A DNA stretch of 64,000 nucleotides, from the NCBI GenBank assembly GCA_009667805.1, contig CM019067.1, positions 242,207,721-242,271,720 of the forward strand. The letters are read 5' to 3'. The stretch comes from Leptobrachium leishanense (taxonomy: Eukaryota; Chordata; Amphibia; Anura; Megophryidae). Each line of letters begins with the position of its first letter. The stretch's first letter is position 1. Shown here piece after piece: positions 11,201 to 41,927 of the stretch. The position numbers and the translations under genes were made by a program. The notes beneath the pieces were generated by a model. That model had not been told where the DNA came from. It saw only the letters and a list, made by a program, of their open reading frames with translations, and did no database searches.

Positions 11201-11408
11201 CCATGAGGCAGTGTTATTCATATGCTGCCAGTCACCATACAGAAGCACGGAGCATCCGGGAACCCCAGCTCACTGCATGGCGGATTGCTCCCTCACCTGC
11301 AGACAGAGGCTCCAGCCCCAGAGCCCGCAGCACGCTCTGTTCAGCCCGTAGGCAACTTCTGAACAGGTGATTCAGGAGCCCGTGTATGGACCCGCCGGGT
11401 AGCGCCAT
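4994..11408 (-). CDS. MRPL32: Mitochondrial ribosomal protein bL32m, three coding exons
   Basis: This encodes the mitochondrial large-subunit ribosomal protein L32. Coding exons on the minus strand are 11297-11408, 6554-6735 and 4994-5245 (112+182+252 nt), giving 181 residues; the human protein is about 188. Residues 1-37 are Arg/Leu-rich and acid-poor, as in a mitochondrial targeting presequence. The family core follows: [20 protein letters not shown] at about 69-88, then four zinc-ligand cysteines in CPEC (C104, C107) and CGFC (C117, C120), and the C-terminus RKRPSWFSY. The first ATG has context AAAGATGGCG. An upstream in-frame GTG at 11420 is not needed. In mammals the presequence is removed by the m-AAA protease before ribosome assembly (established knowledge). 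The gene is head-to-head with PSMA2, as in human. Family identity is very secure. Confidence 0.96.
5340..5965 (-). pseudogene. LINE reverse-transcriptase fragment (CR1/L2/Rex1-like) in MRPL32 intron 2
   Basis: On the minus strand, decayed frames encode the late part of a non-LTR reverse transcriptase. The catalytic box YADD is at 5910-5899 within [11 protein letters not shown], followed by [16 protein letters not shown] and then, after a frame change, [11 protein letters not shown] and [11 protein letters not shown]. These are typical of the CR1/L2/Rex1 branch. Frameshifts show it is dead. It matches the LINE at 40011-44340. Confidence 0.8.
6107..6240. mobile_element. Short hAT-like MITE of the CAGGGRTCAGCAACC type
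   Basis: An imperfect inverted repeat opens with GTTCAGCAACCTTGGCCCTC and closes with its complement GGAGGGCCAAGGTTGCTGATC. The interior has the family words AACTACATCTCCCATGATGC. No coding capacity. Many copies lie elsewhere in the window. Confidence 0.65.
6554..6735 (-). CDS. MRPL32: MRPL32 coding exon 2
   Basis: Codes the end of codon 38 through Lys98. The acceptor is TATTAAG| (AG at 6737-6736) and the donor is GTGAAG|GTAAGT (GT at 6553-6552). It contains the conserved [14 protein letters not shown] segment. Confidence 0.95.
6741..6970. other. MRPL32 intron 1, nothing recognised
   Basis: I see no repeat ends or conserved sequence here. Confidence 0.35.
6976..7130. mobile_element. Short hAT-like MITE (GGGYGTCAAACTC type)
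   Basis: It opens with a G-run and GCGTCAAACTCCTGGCCCCC and closes with the complementary GCTGAGTTTGACACCC. The interior has CAATGATTCTCTGGCCA and GGGAATTGAAGGCC. It is related to the elements at 60920-61075 and 61375-61515. Confidence 0.6.
7432..7575. mobile_element. Short hAT-like MITE (CAGGGCTGTCAAAAT type)
   Basis: The ends CAGGGCTGTCAAAATCACGG and the degenerate complement near TTTAACATCCCTA surround CTACAATTCCCAGAATT and GGGAGGTGTAGTTCAG. It is a member of the same broad family as the neighbours. Confidence 0.5.
7576..7873. other. MRPL32 intron 1, nothing recognised
   Basis: This is unique-looking A/T-rich intron sequence. Confidence 0.35.
7874..8177. mobile_element. PIF/Harbinger-type MITE, GGTTCACAC family
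   Basis: The element spans 7877-8174, flanked by TTA on both sides. The ends are GGCTGGGTTCACACCTCAG and the complement of CTGAGGTGTGAATGGGGCC. The interior contains the near-palindromes GCGAACGCGC and TTTACAGCGC. An opposite-orientation copy lies at 26934-27243. Confidence 0.75.
8177..8438. mobile_element. MITE with AGGGTTGC ... GCAACCCT ends
   Basis: Inverted ends AGGGTTGCTAGATC...ATGTTTTCCTGGACAC pair with GTGTCCAGGAAAACATATGC...GCAACCCT. Length is about 262 bp with no coding capacity. It starts at the right border of the previous MITE, so the two insertions are adjacent. Confidence 0.6.
8478..8793. mobile_element. TTAA-flanked MITE, TTAACCC family (diverged copy)
   Basis: TTAA lies at 8478-8481 and 8790-8793. 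The ends TTAACCCTTTCTCGCC and the complement of GCGGTAAAGAGTTAA resemble the ends of 15645-15908 and 33834-34950. The interior is GC-rich and noncoding. Confidence 0.55.
8794..8879 (+). repeat. Possible LTR-like sequence, left part (continues at 10505-10640)
   Basis: Removing the hAT insertion at 8880-10496 and one target copy joins 8794-8879 to 10505-10640. The joined segment has TATA-like AGTATATAG and a downstream AATAAA at about 10580, an LTR-like order. Ends are not proven, so this is weak. Confidence 0.3.
8903..9324. mobile_element. PIF/Harbinger-type MITE nested in the hAT-like element
   Basis: The element 8906-9321 starts GGTTAGGGTCAAACG and ends GTCTGACCCCAGCC, with perfect TAA duplications at 8903-8905 and 9322-9324. 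It interrupts the hAT subterminal sequence, so it inserted later. It is the same subfamily as 1528-1954 and 14655-15090. Confidence 0.8.
9976..10306. repeat. 33-bp minisatellite, about 10 units
   Basis: The unit begins CAGCATCAACCCATCCCTCT and continues GACCAAGCACTCG. Because 33 is divisible by three, open frames run through it on both strands; these are not genes. The related hAT copies at 16195 and 54665 carry only about one similar unit near their equivalent positions (about 17025 and 55400), so the array expanded at this locus. Confidence 0.9.
10505..10640 (+). repeat. Possible LTR-like sequence, right part
   Basis: Contains GGAATAAATCGCACGC (AATAAA near 10580) and ends near TTATTTGTTCATTGTGGCC. 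It continues 8794-8879 across the hAT insertion. Retroelement identity is not proven. Confidence 0.3.
10641..10904. other. MRPL32 intron 1, nothing recognised
   Basis: No repeat or conserved sequence was identified in this stretch. Confidence 0.35.
10905..11078. mobile_element. hAT-like MITE (CAGTGTTTCCCAACC type)
   Basis: The left end CAGTGTTTCCCAACCTGGTC and the complementary right end GACCAGGGTTTGGAAACAAT define a 174-bp foldback. The internal words CCTGGCCTGTTAGGG and CCTAAACAGGCC are also complementary. It sits about 220 bp inside MRPL32 intron 1 from exon 1. A fragment of the same family is at 44344-44440. Confidence 0.7.
11297..11408 (-). CDS. MRPL32: MRPL32 coding exon 1
   Basis: Codes residues 1-37 plus the first base of codon 38. 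The donor is GCAG|GTGAGG, with GT at 11296-11295. Joining G to the TT that opens exon 2 gives Val38, matching the VPALA of the family. The least conserved part of the protein, the targeting peptide, lies here. Confidence 0.92.
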
Positions 11409-12070
11409 CTTTACAGTCACCCCGCTCTGCTGTCACCTTCTGCTTAGGTCACTGGCTCTCAGGAAGCTCAACACCGCCGCCGCTGGCGGACGTAGCACGT
11501 CGAGCCAACCAACACATGGTCACAGCCAGCGAACAATACCACCCCCCCCCCCCCGTGCCAAACACAAGATGGTTCCCCAACATCACGTGATATGACAACG
11601 CATTTTAACAGCTCCTATACGCCTTCTCTAAAAGAAAGCGATCGTTACGTCACTTGGACGGACAAAAGCATGACAATATATTCGCCATTTGTAATTCAAC
11701 TGCGATGGCAATTCACATAAAAGTCCCCATAAACGACCTAACGCTGTGCAGCTCCTGTATAACGGTTGGAAACACAGCATTATTAATACGTATAGCATTA
11801 GTACAGGCCTAGATCCACTACTCAGCATAGAGTTTTAACAGCAGGCGCACGACGCGGCCACAAATGCGTCAGTGCTATATAACGCTCCTCAAATCATGCA
11901 ATGGACTACACCACCCGTCAGCCCTTTCGCCAAGCCATGCACGTTCAGCTTAAAGCTCATTGGATAGCAAGGTGACACCTGACGCGCGCCGAGTTTTCCT
12001 GCACCCCAGTGACGCAATGACGTAGACACGCACGCCGTGCTCCTCGCAGAGAGGAGGAGCATTGGTGAAG
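11409..12070. promoter_or_regulatory. Bidirectional MRPL32/PSMA2 promoter
   Basis: A 662-bp CpG-rich interval separates the two divergent start codons. Visible elements include ATTGG (inverted CCAAT) at about 11958 and 12060, TGACGCAAT at 12010-12018 and ATGACGTAG at 12017-12025 (CRE/C-EBP-like), and TATATAA at 11876-11882. Both start codons lie in AAGATGGCG (11411-11403 minus, 12068-12076 plus), a YY1-like motif common in ribosomal and housekeeping genes. A C-run of about 14 lies near 11540. No antioxidant-response element with perfect consensus was found. Confidence 0.7.
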
Positions 12071-32227
<20,157 letters not shown>

Positions 32228-32391
32228 ATTCTCTTCTGGCTGTGGGAGTACGGTTGATGTAGTTTATTTTTGTTTTTTGTTTTTTTCTGCCACTAAAGGA
32301 TTCGAAAATGTTTTCTTTGCAGATTTTTTTGCATACTTTCTTATTTCTACCTGGTTGACAGATCTTTTTAAAATGACACTGGTCGAATCAC

Positions 32392-32397
32392 AATAAA
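32392..32397 (+). promoter_or_regulatory. PSMA2 polyadenylation signal AATAAA
   Basis: It lies 165 bases past the stop, so the 3' UTR would be about 185 bases. Confidence 0.7.
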
Positions 32398-32559
32398 CAA
32401 TACAAATTAGAATATTGTCACCCTTGTCATTTTGTTCGGAGATGTATGCCGGGTCAACAAATCTAGTTCCATATGTCTAGGCACCTACATATACCACAGG
32501 GCAGTTAAGGGAGTGTAATTTAATCTCGAAGTCCTAGAACATAATTAAAATTATTTTTG

Positions 32560-32827
32560 GCAAGGCGTTCGAGAGTTAAGTGGGCAGTACAGAGCCAGCC
32601 ACACTCAGAGTGTAGATGAATTTGATTTTGGTGTGGTATTTGGAAAGACCTATCACAAGGAGAGAGCCTGTGGAGTCATGGGTTCGATCCCGACGAGCCC
32701 CTCTCCAGTAAGTGTCCTTAGGCAAGACACCTAACGGTACATACTCTCCACCCAGGACATACTTGAAAACGAGAGAAATCTCAATGTATCCTTCCTGGTA
32801 AAATCCTTTCTCAAAAAAAAAAAAAAA
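32560..32827 (+). repeat. tRNA-like SINE with B box and poly(A) tail
   Basis: GGTTCGATCC at 32681-32690 matches the RNA polymerase III B box. Downstream is GTGTCCTTAGGCAAGACACC, a word typical of vertebrate SINE bodies, then TCAATGTATCCTTCCTGGTA and a poly(A) run at 32814-32827. The A box is unclear. Tail fragments of this family recur near 33604, 45385 and 54310. Confidence 0.6.
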
Positions 32828-33833
32828 GTTAAAGGCAGGAATACAATTAGAATCAAGATTACTGAATATGAGAGACTTCTGATGCATAGGAGAAACGGCA
32901 GTCTTAATCTGATGCATCCAGAAACCTTACCTGGCCGTATATACTATAAATACCAATTTGGCATTCTTACAATTATAGTAAGACCTAACAAAGTTTGGGT
33001 ACAAATAGGCTAATACACAAGCATAAAAACTGAACTATAAGCTGTTCTTTACAAAAAAAAAATTAAAATTTTCTGGGGTCAGTCCCATCATATACTGACA
33101 TTCTATATTGCAATATGGATGACAAGAAGTCCTAAAGATTAAAAACAATCAATAGCACAGCACAACATATACGAATTCCCCCGCCCACGTCTAAGATCTT
33201 GATGTATTAAAGCTTTCTCCCATGATGCAACATTTACCAAAATCTAGAGCACATTTACTTTACAGCTGTGGTATAGCTTCTACAGTAGTGAAGACACAAT
33301 AGGACGGAGGAGTGAATGTTTAGATAAGGCTGCAGGAGATTTATTTTACGGTCTATGCTACCAGAGATGCGAAATGGCAGCTGAATGCAATTGCAGGGAG
33401 CTCAAGACTTCTAATCTATGCCCTGGTAATGTCCTTTGAATACATCCCACATGATGCATTCTTAATGTTCTGGATTTCTGGACATCTGACCAATTCACTG
33501 CACTCTAGACACAGTTCTACACAGGAGCAAGTGCTATAAAGATAAGGGGGGGGGTGGCGGCGGCGGCGGCGCAGTTTACAACACAAACGGCAATATTTAT
33601 TTTTTAAGGATTTTACCAGGAAGGATAATATTACTAAGTTGGTGCTAACTTAACCAGAGCTGTTGTAAACTTACCAGAGCCATTATAGTCTGGAGTTACA
33701 TTTAGGGCTATTTTACAATGTTATGTTCCCTGTGACAGAAATATTAGATATTTTTTTTTTAAAAAAAAAAATGAGAAAAAGTACATGTGAGATTTATTAA
33801 CATTATTAATTTTTTTGGTAGTAGTGCCCCTTT
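32828..33833. other. Intergenic, little recognised
   Basis: Contains a (GGC)n run near 33550-33572, a short SINE-tail fragment (TTACCAGGAAGGATAAT) near 33612, and A/T runs near 33750. No gene seen. Confidence 0.4.
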
Positions 33834-34950
33834 TTAACCCATTCACTGCTGACGACGTGTGGGACACGTCCACATTGATGCACGTTACATGCTGAGGACG
33901 TGCCACACACGTCATCAGCTATGCGGGACCCCCGGCGGAGATACTCGCCTGTCTGGGGTCCCGCAGCGTTCTGACTTCAGTGTCCTCAGACGCTGAAGTC
34001 CAGCTCCTCCCGACGTAAATTACATCATCGCACCATGCGCGATGACATCATTTCCAGGCGAACCCCCCCCCCCCCCCTCCCGGCAATGCTGGGAGATAGC
34101 CTGGAAGGGAGGGGGGAGATCCGTTCGAATCCCTCTCCCTCCCGATCGGGAATGAGCAGCGCTAAAAGCCGGACACTGCTTAAAAGGGGAGAGTCTCCCC
34201 TTTTAAGCGGTGCCTGGCTTTAACCCCTCAAGCGCCGGGTTGCACTTCAGCGCCTTTCGGTGCCGAAGTGCGGCCTAGCTCCGGTGGGGGCCGCTATCTT
34301 GGATGGCGGCTCCACCCCCGGGTCCCCCCTCGCTGCCCGACAGCACGCATAGCGTGATGACGTCAGGTAGCCAGGGAACCCCCAGCTGCCCGGGGATTTC
34401 CCAAGGAAATCCCCTGGTGGAGATAGGGGGTTCCTGTGAACCCCGATATCTCCAGAACCGTGGCAGGGGGTCATGGAGGGTGTCATTTGAAAGGCCTGAG
34501 CATGGCCTTTCGAATGATACCCAACATGACTATGTACAAAGTAAAAATAAGATTTTTTTTTTTTTTAAATTTTGTTTTTGTTAATGCAGCAATATTGTTC
34601 ACATTTCAATTATAAAGTGAACAATGATGCTGCACTAATGATTTTTTTTCTATGGGGTGCGTTTGCTAAAAATCACGTAATTCCCCATTTCTAATTTTTG
34701 TACAAGTGCACCCCATAGAAAACCTAACCGCAAACGCTCATGTAAAAAAAAAAACACTTTACACACTGCAGATGATTAAACATTCAAATTTTATTGCATT
34801 TTTTTTGTCAAAATATACAGGCAGGACATGACGTAAAAATGATATATTATGAATCTGCAGAGTCTGCCGGAAAGGTGTGTGTGTGTGATTAAAACGTGGC
34901 TTCAAATCGCGTGTAAAAATGAGCTCAGCGCACAGCGGTGAAAGGGTTAA
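33834..34950. mobile_element. Long TTAA-flanked element, TTAACCCATTCACTGCTGA family
   Basis: TTAA at 33834-33837 and 34947-34950. The ends TTAACCCATTCACTGCTGA and the complement of CAGCGGTGAAAGGGTTAA match 15645-15908. The 1117-bp interior has several shorter hairpins (AAAGGGGAGAGTCTCCCCTTTT) and no open transposase. Confidence 0.7.
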
Positions 34951-35285
34951 GGAGGCTTTGTGTGTTGCGCTATAGTTTTTTTAAAAATTTTTTCTTTACA
35001 AAAAATACAGAAATTTAAATAAGACGTCCATAAAGAGAAATCCTACAGTAACCAACATTTCATTTGAGCAAACAGGTCTAGGTTAACGTCTATAGAAAAT
35101 CTAGTTGTTTCAATGGACAGCATAATCTTTATGTGCTGTAATGGTTTCCAAATAAGTGTCTAGATGCTTTTCCTAATATACTGAGGACGTATGATTTTTT
35201 CAGAGTTATTATAAACTAGGCCCATTTCTTTTTCCTTTAGTTAATTAGCAGGTTGCCACTGTAGGGGACCTGTTATTTCCAACTT
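34951..35285. other. Intergenic, nothing recognised
   Basis: A/T-rich, no repeat ends seen. Confidence 0.35.
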
Positions 35286-35790
35286 ACAACATGAAAGCAT
35301 GTACCCCACATGCAGGAGTACAACCCTTCAAGCTGGTGGGGGCAGGGTTATGGTTTGGGGCATGATTTGGGCCGTTTTTAATTCGCATGGAATAACGCCT
35401 GAATAGCACAACATACGAAAGCATCGTTGCTGATCAAGTTCATCATATCATGTTGATGACGTATCCCAATGGAGACGGCTTTTTCCAACAAGACAATGCG
35501 CCATGCCACAGTGCTCGTATTGTGCAGGAGTAGTTTCAAGAACATGAGGGAGAATTTACCTTGCTTTTGTGGGACGAAGTTGAAAGAGCCATCGAGCAGC
35601 TGGTTCCACAGCAATCAAATTTCACAACTGGACAGTGCTATTCATCAGGCATGTTGTTAGATTCCTCGCATCACTTTTCAACATCTTGAGTCCATGCCAA
35701 GAAGAATCCCCGCAGTATTGAAGGCAAAAGGTGGCCCAACGAAGTACTGATGGGGTAGTCATAATAATCTAGCCACTCCCTGTATATACT
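35286..35790 (+). pseudogene. Tc1/mariner-like transposase fragment
   Basis: Broken plus-strand frames encode VWGMIWAVFNSHGIT and, in another frame, DGFFQQDNAPCHSARIVQEW, where the Asp of QQDNAPCH is the second catalytic residue of the DDE transposase. It ends near CTCCCTGTATATAC. No intact ends or frames. Confidence 0.7.
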
Positions 35791-36532
35791 TGAAACCCCT
35801 CCCAGTCTTCCCTTGCCCCTCCTCAAGGGGATGGGATGGGCAGTGGCTCAGGTCTCAGGCAAGCACTGAGACCTAGCCCAAGGTCACAGACACCAAGCAC
35901 AACCATCTGCTGCTATCACCACCCCCTCAACCAATCCCTCCAGGGAAACTCCCAAAACGGGTGGAGTGAGGTGCGGCCGCTGAACTGAGGACCTCATGCT
36001 GGGCCTGCTTCCACGTGCAGGGACCGTGGCCTGGAACCTGGCCACCGCGTCCTCCAGATGGGGTACCTAATTGGAACTGGTGCTACTCGACTGCTGAGAG
36101 CCGCTGCCGCGGAGGAGATGTCGCAGGGGCCGCCTGTGCTGCAGTCATTTGTCTGGGATGCGAGAGTGATGCGACTGTGTGTCAGCTGCACGTCTTCCGC
36201 AACACTGCTGACAGCCTAACTGTGGAGCTCGCCTGTGATGCGGGCCCAGGACGTGTAGCATTGGGGGCAGCACAATCCAGGGACGGGGTGAGTCTGGACA
36301 TTTTGGCTAAACCCTTCTTTAAAAATGGATTTCAATTCAATTGGACTTCTTTTCAATTTTATGTCTTAAAAGATTGGTTGATAAATTCTAGGAAGGCCCA
36401 GAGTGCTGGGTCTGGAATTCCAAAAACAAAGTTTCTGGTCATAAAATTCAGGTACAAGCAAAGGACTGACTGCCTTTTAATAGGCACAGTAGGTTCAATA
36501 TTCTACATATTAGAAGTAAAAAAATACTATAT
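35791..36532. other. Intergenic, GC-rich then A/T-rich, unassigned
   Basis: An open frame of 192 codons (36015-36593) crosses it, but the first half is GC-rich low-information sequence and the second half runs into a MITE. I do not call a gene. Confidence 0.35.
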
Positions 36533-36704
36533 CAGGGTTATTCAGAGAGGTGAAGAGAATGACTGGAGAATGGAAAATTCTAGGTCAAAATAGCCAATTT
36601 GGAAAGTGAGATGAATGGGATAATTTTTCTGGTTTGGCTATTTTGACCTAGAATTTTCCCTTCTCCAATCATTCTCCTGCTTTTCACCGCTCTGAATAAC
36701 CCTG
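36533..36704. mobile_element. Palindromic MITE (CAGGGTTATTCAGAGAG ends)
   Basis: A 172-bp near-perfect inverted repeat: CAGGGTTATTCAGAGAG at the left pairs with CTCTGAATAACCCTG at the right, and ATTCTAGGTCAAAATAGCCA pairs with its complement inside. A second copy lies at 41731-41910. Confidence 0.8.
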
Positions 36705-37025
36705 TTAGTAACTGCCTGACATTCTGAAACAATTACAATATATGGACACTACACTGTCTTATTTAAAAAAAAAAAAAAAACTCAACACTGAAAGACACCC
36801 CAGAGGAGTTGCAGCACTGAAGACTCCTACCCTATTTTGAGGTCATCAAAGTGTCAGCTATTCATGTCACCGTTATCTTGATACCAACATTCCATGGAAG
36901 ATCCACAACAATTTGAAAAACTTTTAAGCTTCTGTCAGTACAGATGAAGTTATAATGCATCAGAATCTAAATGTCCTTTCCAAGAGATGACAGTTTCTTC
37001 AGTAACTTATGAATCTGTAACTCCG

Positions 37026-37330
37026 AGACGAAAAGTGCCTCATGAATTTGTCCTTGTCCTCCATGAGTCAAGAGTGTAATCCAGAGGTAGACCTGTAGCT
37101 TAAAGACCCTTGAGAGGCATCAGCTACACTTTCGTGCGAAGACTTAAATAGGCTGATACGACAAAGTGTCTCATGAATTTGTCATTGTCCTCCATGAGTC
37201 GAGGGTAATCCAGACGTTGACCTGTTGCTCGAAGAACCTAGAGAGGCACCAGCTGCACTCCGATGACCAGACTGACTGATACGATCACTGGGGGATGTTG
37301 TTTCTTATGCAGAGAAGAATTTCTTGGCAT
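37026..37330. repeat. Two tandem units related to the hammerhead-like sequence
   Basis: Units of about 130 bp (about 37026-37154 and 37155-37290) each contain CTCATGAATTTGTC, TCCTCCATGAGTC and TAATCCAGA. The second aligns with 31619-31720: GTAATCCAGACGT, TTGCTCGA, CCTAGAG, then CGATCACTGGGGG. The ribozyme core is decayed here (CCGATGA for CTGACGA, GATAC for GAAAC). Confidence 0.55.
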
Positions 37331-37650
37331 TTCGGTTCTAGACACCCTATTGGCTGGATCCAGATTGATTGGCATATGGGGCTGTTTCCTCTAATGGCAC
37401 CATCAAGCTAAAACCTTTTGATACCTATGTGAGGTGTCACTGCTGGAAAGGCCATGCATGATGCTGCTGCTCATTTTCTTCTTGTATAAATTTATTTTTG
37501 TCAAACATTGATGTTCATGACCGCATTGATTTTTATCCTCCAAATTGTGTCTGTAAAATGTTTTTCCAAAACTCCGTATGAGTGATGTCTTAGGCGTTAT
37601 AAGGATTGTTAAGCATCTTATAGAGCAAAATTAAGCAGGTTCAGTCTGAA
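37331..37650. other. Continuation of the hammerhead-associated repeat, then unassigned
   Basis: Near 37370-37440, GATTGGCATATGGGGC and TAATGGCACCATCAAGCTAA match the right arm of the 31464-31899 foldback. The remainder is unassigned. Confidence 0.4.
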
Positions 37651-37654
37651 ATCA

Positions 37655-38350
37655 AATAAATTTGCTTTATTTAGAAAACTTAAGTCTGTTCACAAAGTAC
37701 CGAAATTTCAGCGACATTTTAGTTTTTCACTTCGATTTACATTTAACCGAGATGTCAGTGAATTCACTATTTAGCGAACGGTCACAATACTGCGCCGAAG
37801 ATGTAGTCACCGGAGCCTGAAAAAAGAGCTGGAGAACGTCGCCGATCTGGCCTTGGCGAATGCCACCAAACTGCAAGAAAAAAAAGGAACTCTCCTATTC
37901 TCTTAATAGGTGTTTAAACCAATAAAAATGTATTAAATTGTCTAAATAATAAAAAAGGGCCTTTAAAAATTTTTTTTATAAAATAAAAAACGAATTTTAA
38001 AAAAAATTGGGAAAGAAAATTTGTCAAAATACAAAAAGTATTTCTAAAATATAACCAGGCTTTTTACTGAAAATGAAAAAGATGAATGGTCTTTTCATTT
38101 TTTTAAAGCTATTACATTGGGATTCACCTGTTTAAATGTTTCAAACCGGAAAACGAAAATCAGGGCATTTTGGTGTTCTGTGAATAGATGAACCAGTACT
38201 TCTCTGTGGGACATTTTTTCTGCCGTCGAACTGCACCGTATTTCACCATCAATTTGCCTGTATTTAGCAAATTGACAGCTTAGTGAATAGATGAATTGAC
38301 CCAAAATTGCAACGAATGGTGAAATTCACTATTCGTGTAATTCAGAGTTG
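37655..38350. mobile_element. Diverged relative of the CAGGGTTAT/GAATAG-type element
   Basis: Phrases such as TTTCAGCGACATTTTAG, AGTGAATTCACTATTTAGCG and TGTGAATAGATGAACC recall the element at 2786-3749. The ends are not clear. Confidence 0.4.
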
Positions 38351-38859
38351 AGTGAAAATACCCTTTACTGTTACTAATGTCCTGAATGCATAACCCTGAA
38401 GAGCTGCAGTTCTGAGCATAGCTACTTTATTATGAGGTCATAAAAGTGTCATGAGATTTGATGTCAGAACCACGTATATGGTTGGCTACACTGTATCCGG
38501 GAGACCCAGAAAAAAAGTAAAGCGCTCAAACTGTACAGCAGAGCAGCTCTAGCCCTATGCTTAATTTTCACTTGTCCTATTCCATCCGAGGCGCATGCTC
38601 TGTTTGAATCTCTGTAGCTCCTGGTTACTGTACAGTACACCATAAAAAAGGGATGAATAATATACTCAATGAATATGAAAAAATAAAGTCTAAAGAGAAG
38701 GTGGTTATAGAAGAAAATTAACATTAGAAGCCATATTGTTCTTTATAGGTTTTCTTTATCATGATGGATGTCTGTTTTTCTATTTATAAAAGATTTTGTT
38801 TAGTTCACTAATTTCATTTCATTGTTCTTATCTGCTGACATTTTCTATCAAACAGTAAT

Positions 38860-38995
38860 TGAATTTAAGCAGGCATGGGATAGGCATAAGGCTATCCTAA
38901 ACAAAAGATAAATCAAGGTAAAGTATCCATGTAATTGGGCAGACTAGATGGGCCGAAAGGTTCTTATCTGCCGACATTTTCTATGTTTCTATATT
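38860..38995 (+). mobile_element. CR1/L2-like LINE 3' end
   Basis: GGGCAGACTAGATGGGCCGA followed by GGTTCTTATCTGCCGACA and TTCTATGTTTCTAT is the typical 3' terminus of CR1/L2-like LINEs in amphibians. Confidence 0.65.
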
Positions 38996-39046
38996 GATAC
39001 ATGGAAAATCAAGTGTCGTCCTGACTGTGAGAAACTCTACTCAAAG

Positions 39047-39659
39047 TTAAAGGGATACTCTAAGCAACATGACCACCTAAGCTATTTTAGGTGGTCATGA
39101 TGCCCGGAGTATCCTGCCCTTTGTCCCCCCTCCCTCCGCTCAGCCGATCTGCAGAAAAGGCTGAAAACAGCTGAGAGAGGCGGAGGACTTTACTCCGCCC
39201 TCCCAGCTGTCAGTCAGCAGAGCGGGAATCATATTTCCCGCTTCTGCCGACTTTTGCCGAGTAGGAGACGTCATCGCGCTTTCAGCGCGATGACGTCTCC
39301 TACTTCCCGCAGAAGCTGGCGGCTCCCTCTTCGGGTTAGTGTTGCGCGCATCCTCTTGCGCGCAACACTAATCCTCAGAGGGAGCCGGGAGGAAGCCTGC
39401 CGATTGGCTGGCTTATGTGAGAGGCGCGCATGCGCGCTTCTCACGTAAACCAGAAGCCAAGACGCAGCAAGAAGAAGGACGGGAGCGGAAGAGGAGGGAG
39501 GTGAGTATAAAAAAAAAAAACGCCGCTGGAAACCAGAGGATTTTAAAGGTAAGTATTGCAGTTACAAGAAAAGAAAAAAAAAAAGGTTTTATTAAGGGAA
39601 TAGGGATAGGTTAGGAAAAAAAAACGGGGGGTGATTTTTTTGTTGGAGTGTTCCTTTAA
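39047..39659. mobile_element. TTAA-flanked MITE (T2/Kolobok-like), inverted copy
   Basis: TTAA at 39047-39050 and 39656-39659, ends TTAAAGGGATACTCTAAGCA and the complement of GGAGTGTTCCTTTAA. It is the inverted counterpart of 3751-4355, including the TTGCGCGCAACACTAA hairpin. Confidence 0.8.
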
Positions 39660-40010
39660 ACTTACTGCAGTTGTACTCACATATCCAGTTACAAAAAGTC
39701 AGGTTATTTTGTTAAGATGTCATCGTCACTGACAGCCAGTGCTGACTTCCAGGCTCCTCCCTGTTCTGACTCCTTTTGTCTTTGCTACTAGTGTTCTATG
39801 GCCTTTATGTTGTCATACCCTGCCAGGCTGCCTCTGAGACGAATTAAGAAACAGAATATATACTACTATAAACAGACTGTACAGAAACTGTACTTGTCAT
39901 ATCAAACCAAATTGTTTTTTTTTTTTTTTTGTTTTTATCGCTAGCCGTTGACAATAAATACATTTCATTTAATGCACGTATACTGGTGATCAAATGTGTT
40001 TATTGATCAG
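39660..40010. other. Intergenic, nothing recognised
   Basis: A T-run lies near 39916-39930. No repeat or gene recognised. Confidence 0.35.
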
Positions 40011-40700
40011 GAAGATGCTAACCATGTCTATCCTCACATGTTTAACTCGTTCCCATCAGCTACTGTACAAGAGGTCATTAAACTACTACGATCCTCTCGT
40101 CCTACTACCTGCCCCCTCGACCCCGTTCCCTCATCTTGCCAAAACACTTTGTTTCTCTTGTACCATCCTTGACCCACACCTTTAATTTGTCCTTAACCTC
40201 TGGGGTCTTTCCCGCTCCCATCAAACATGCCACAGTAGTCCTAATCCTGAAAAAATCATCTCTGGATCCAACTGCTCCCTCCAACTACCGCACTGTTTCC
40301 CTGCTCCCTTTTGCCTCCAAACTCGAAAAGCTTGTGTATGGCCGTCTGACTACCTCAACACCCACTCTCTCCTTGACCTTCTGCAATCTGGCTTTCGCTC
40401 ACGGCACTCAACAGAAACAGCTCTTGCGAAACTGACCAATGACCTTGCAACTGCTAAATCCAATGGGTGCTACTCACTGCTGATCCTTCTTGACCTCTCT
40501 GCCGCCTTTGATACAGTCGACCACTCAATCCTCCTTCAAACTCTTAGGCCTTCAAAGTACTGTTCTTTCATGGTTCGCTTCCTACCTGTCCCAATGATCG
40601 TTTAGTGTCTTATTTGCTGAAAGTACCTCCTCCCGGCAGCCTGTCTCTGTTGGGGTGCCCCAAGGGTCAGTACTGGGCCCTCTACTTTTTTCAGTCTACA

Positions 40701-41679
<979 letters not shown>

Positions 41680-41730
41680 TAGCCCAACACCCCAAGTTCG
41701 CTGCCTTAGTGTCACTTTTGTATACACATA

Positions 41731-41910
41731 CAGGGTTATTCAGAGAGCGTGAAAAGCAGGAGAATGACTGGAGAAGGAAAAATTCTAGGTCATAATAGCC
41801 GATTTGGAAAGTGAGATGAAAGGGAGAATTTTGCTGGTTTGGCTATTTTGACCTAGAGTTTTTCATTCTCCAGTCATTCTCCTGCTTTTCACGCTCTCTG
41901 AATAACCCTG
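41731..41910. mobile_element. Palindromic MITE (CAGGGTTATTCAGAGAG ends), second copy
   Basis: A 180-bp near-perfect foldback like 36533-36704, with CAGGGTTATTCAGAGAGCGT and ACGCTCTCTGAATAACCCTG at the ends. It lies immediately left of the giant inverted repeat. Confidence 0.85.
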
Positions 41911-41927
41911 TTAGTGTATTTCTATCT

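Noticed and set aside
11409..11420. MRPL32 start at the upstream in-frame GTG
   Set aside because: Nuclear vertebrate genes start at ATG; the ATG at 11408 has a good context and fits the family's N-terminus.
36015..36593. 192-codon open frame
   Set aside because: It joins a GC-rich non-conserved stretch to A/T-rich DNA and the palindromic MITE; no recognisable domain.
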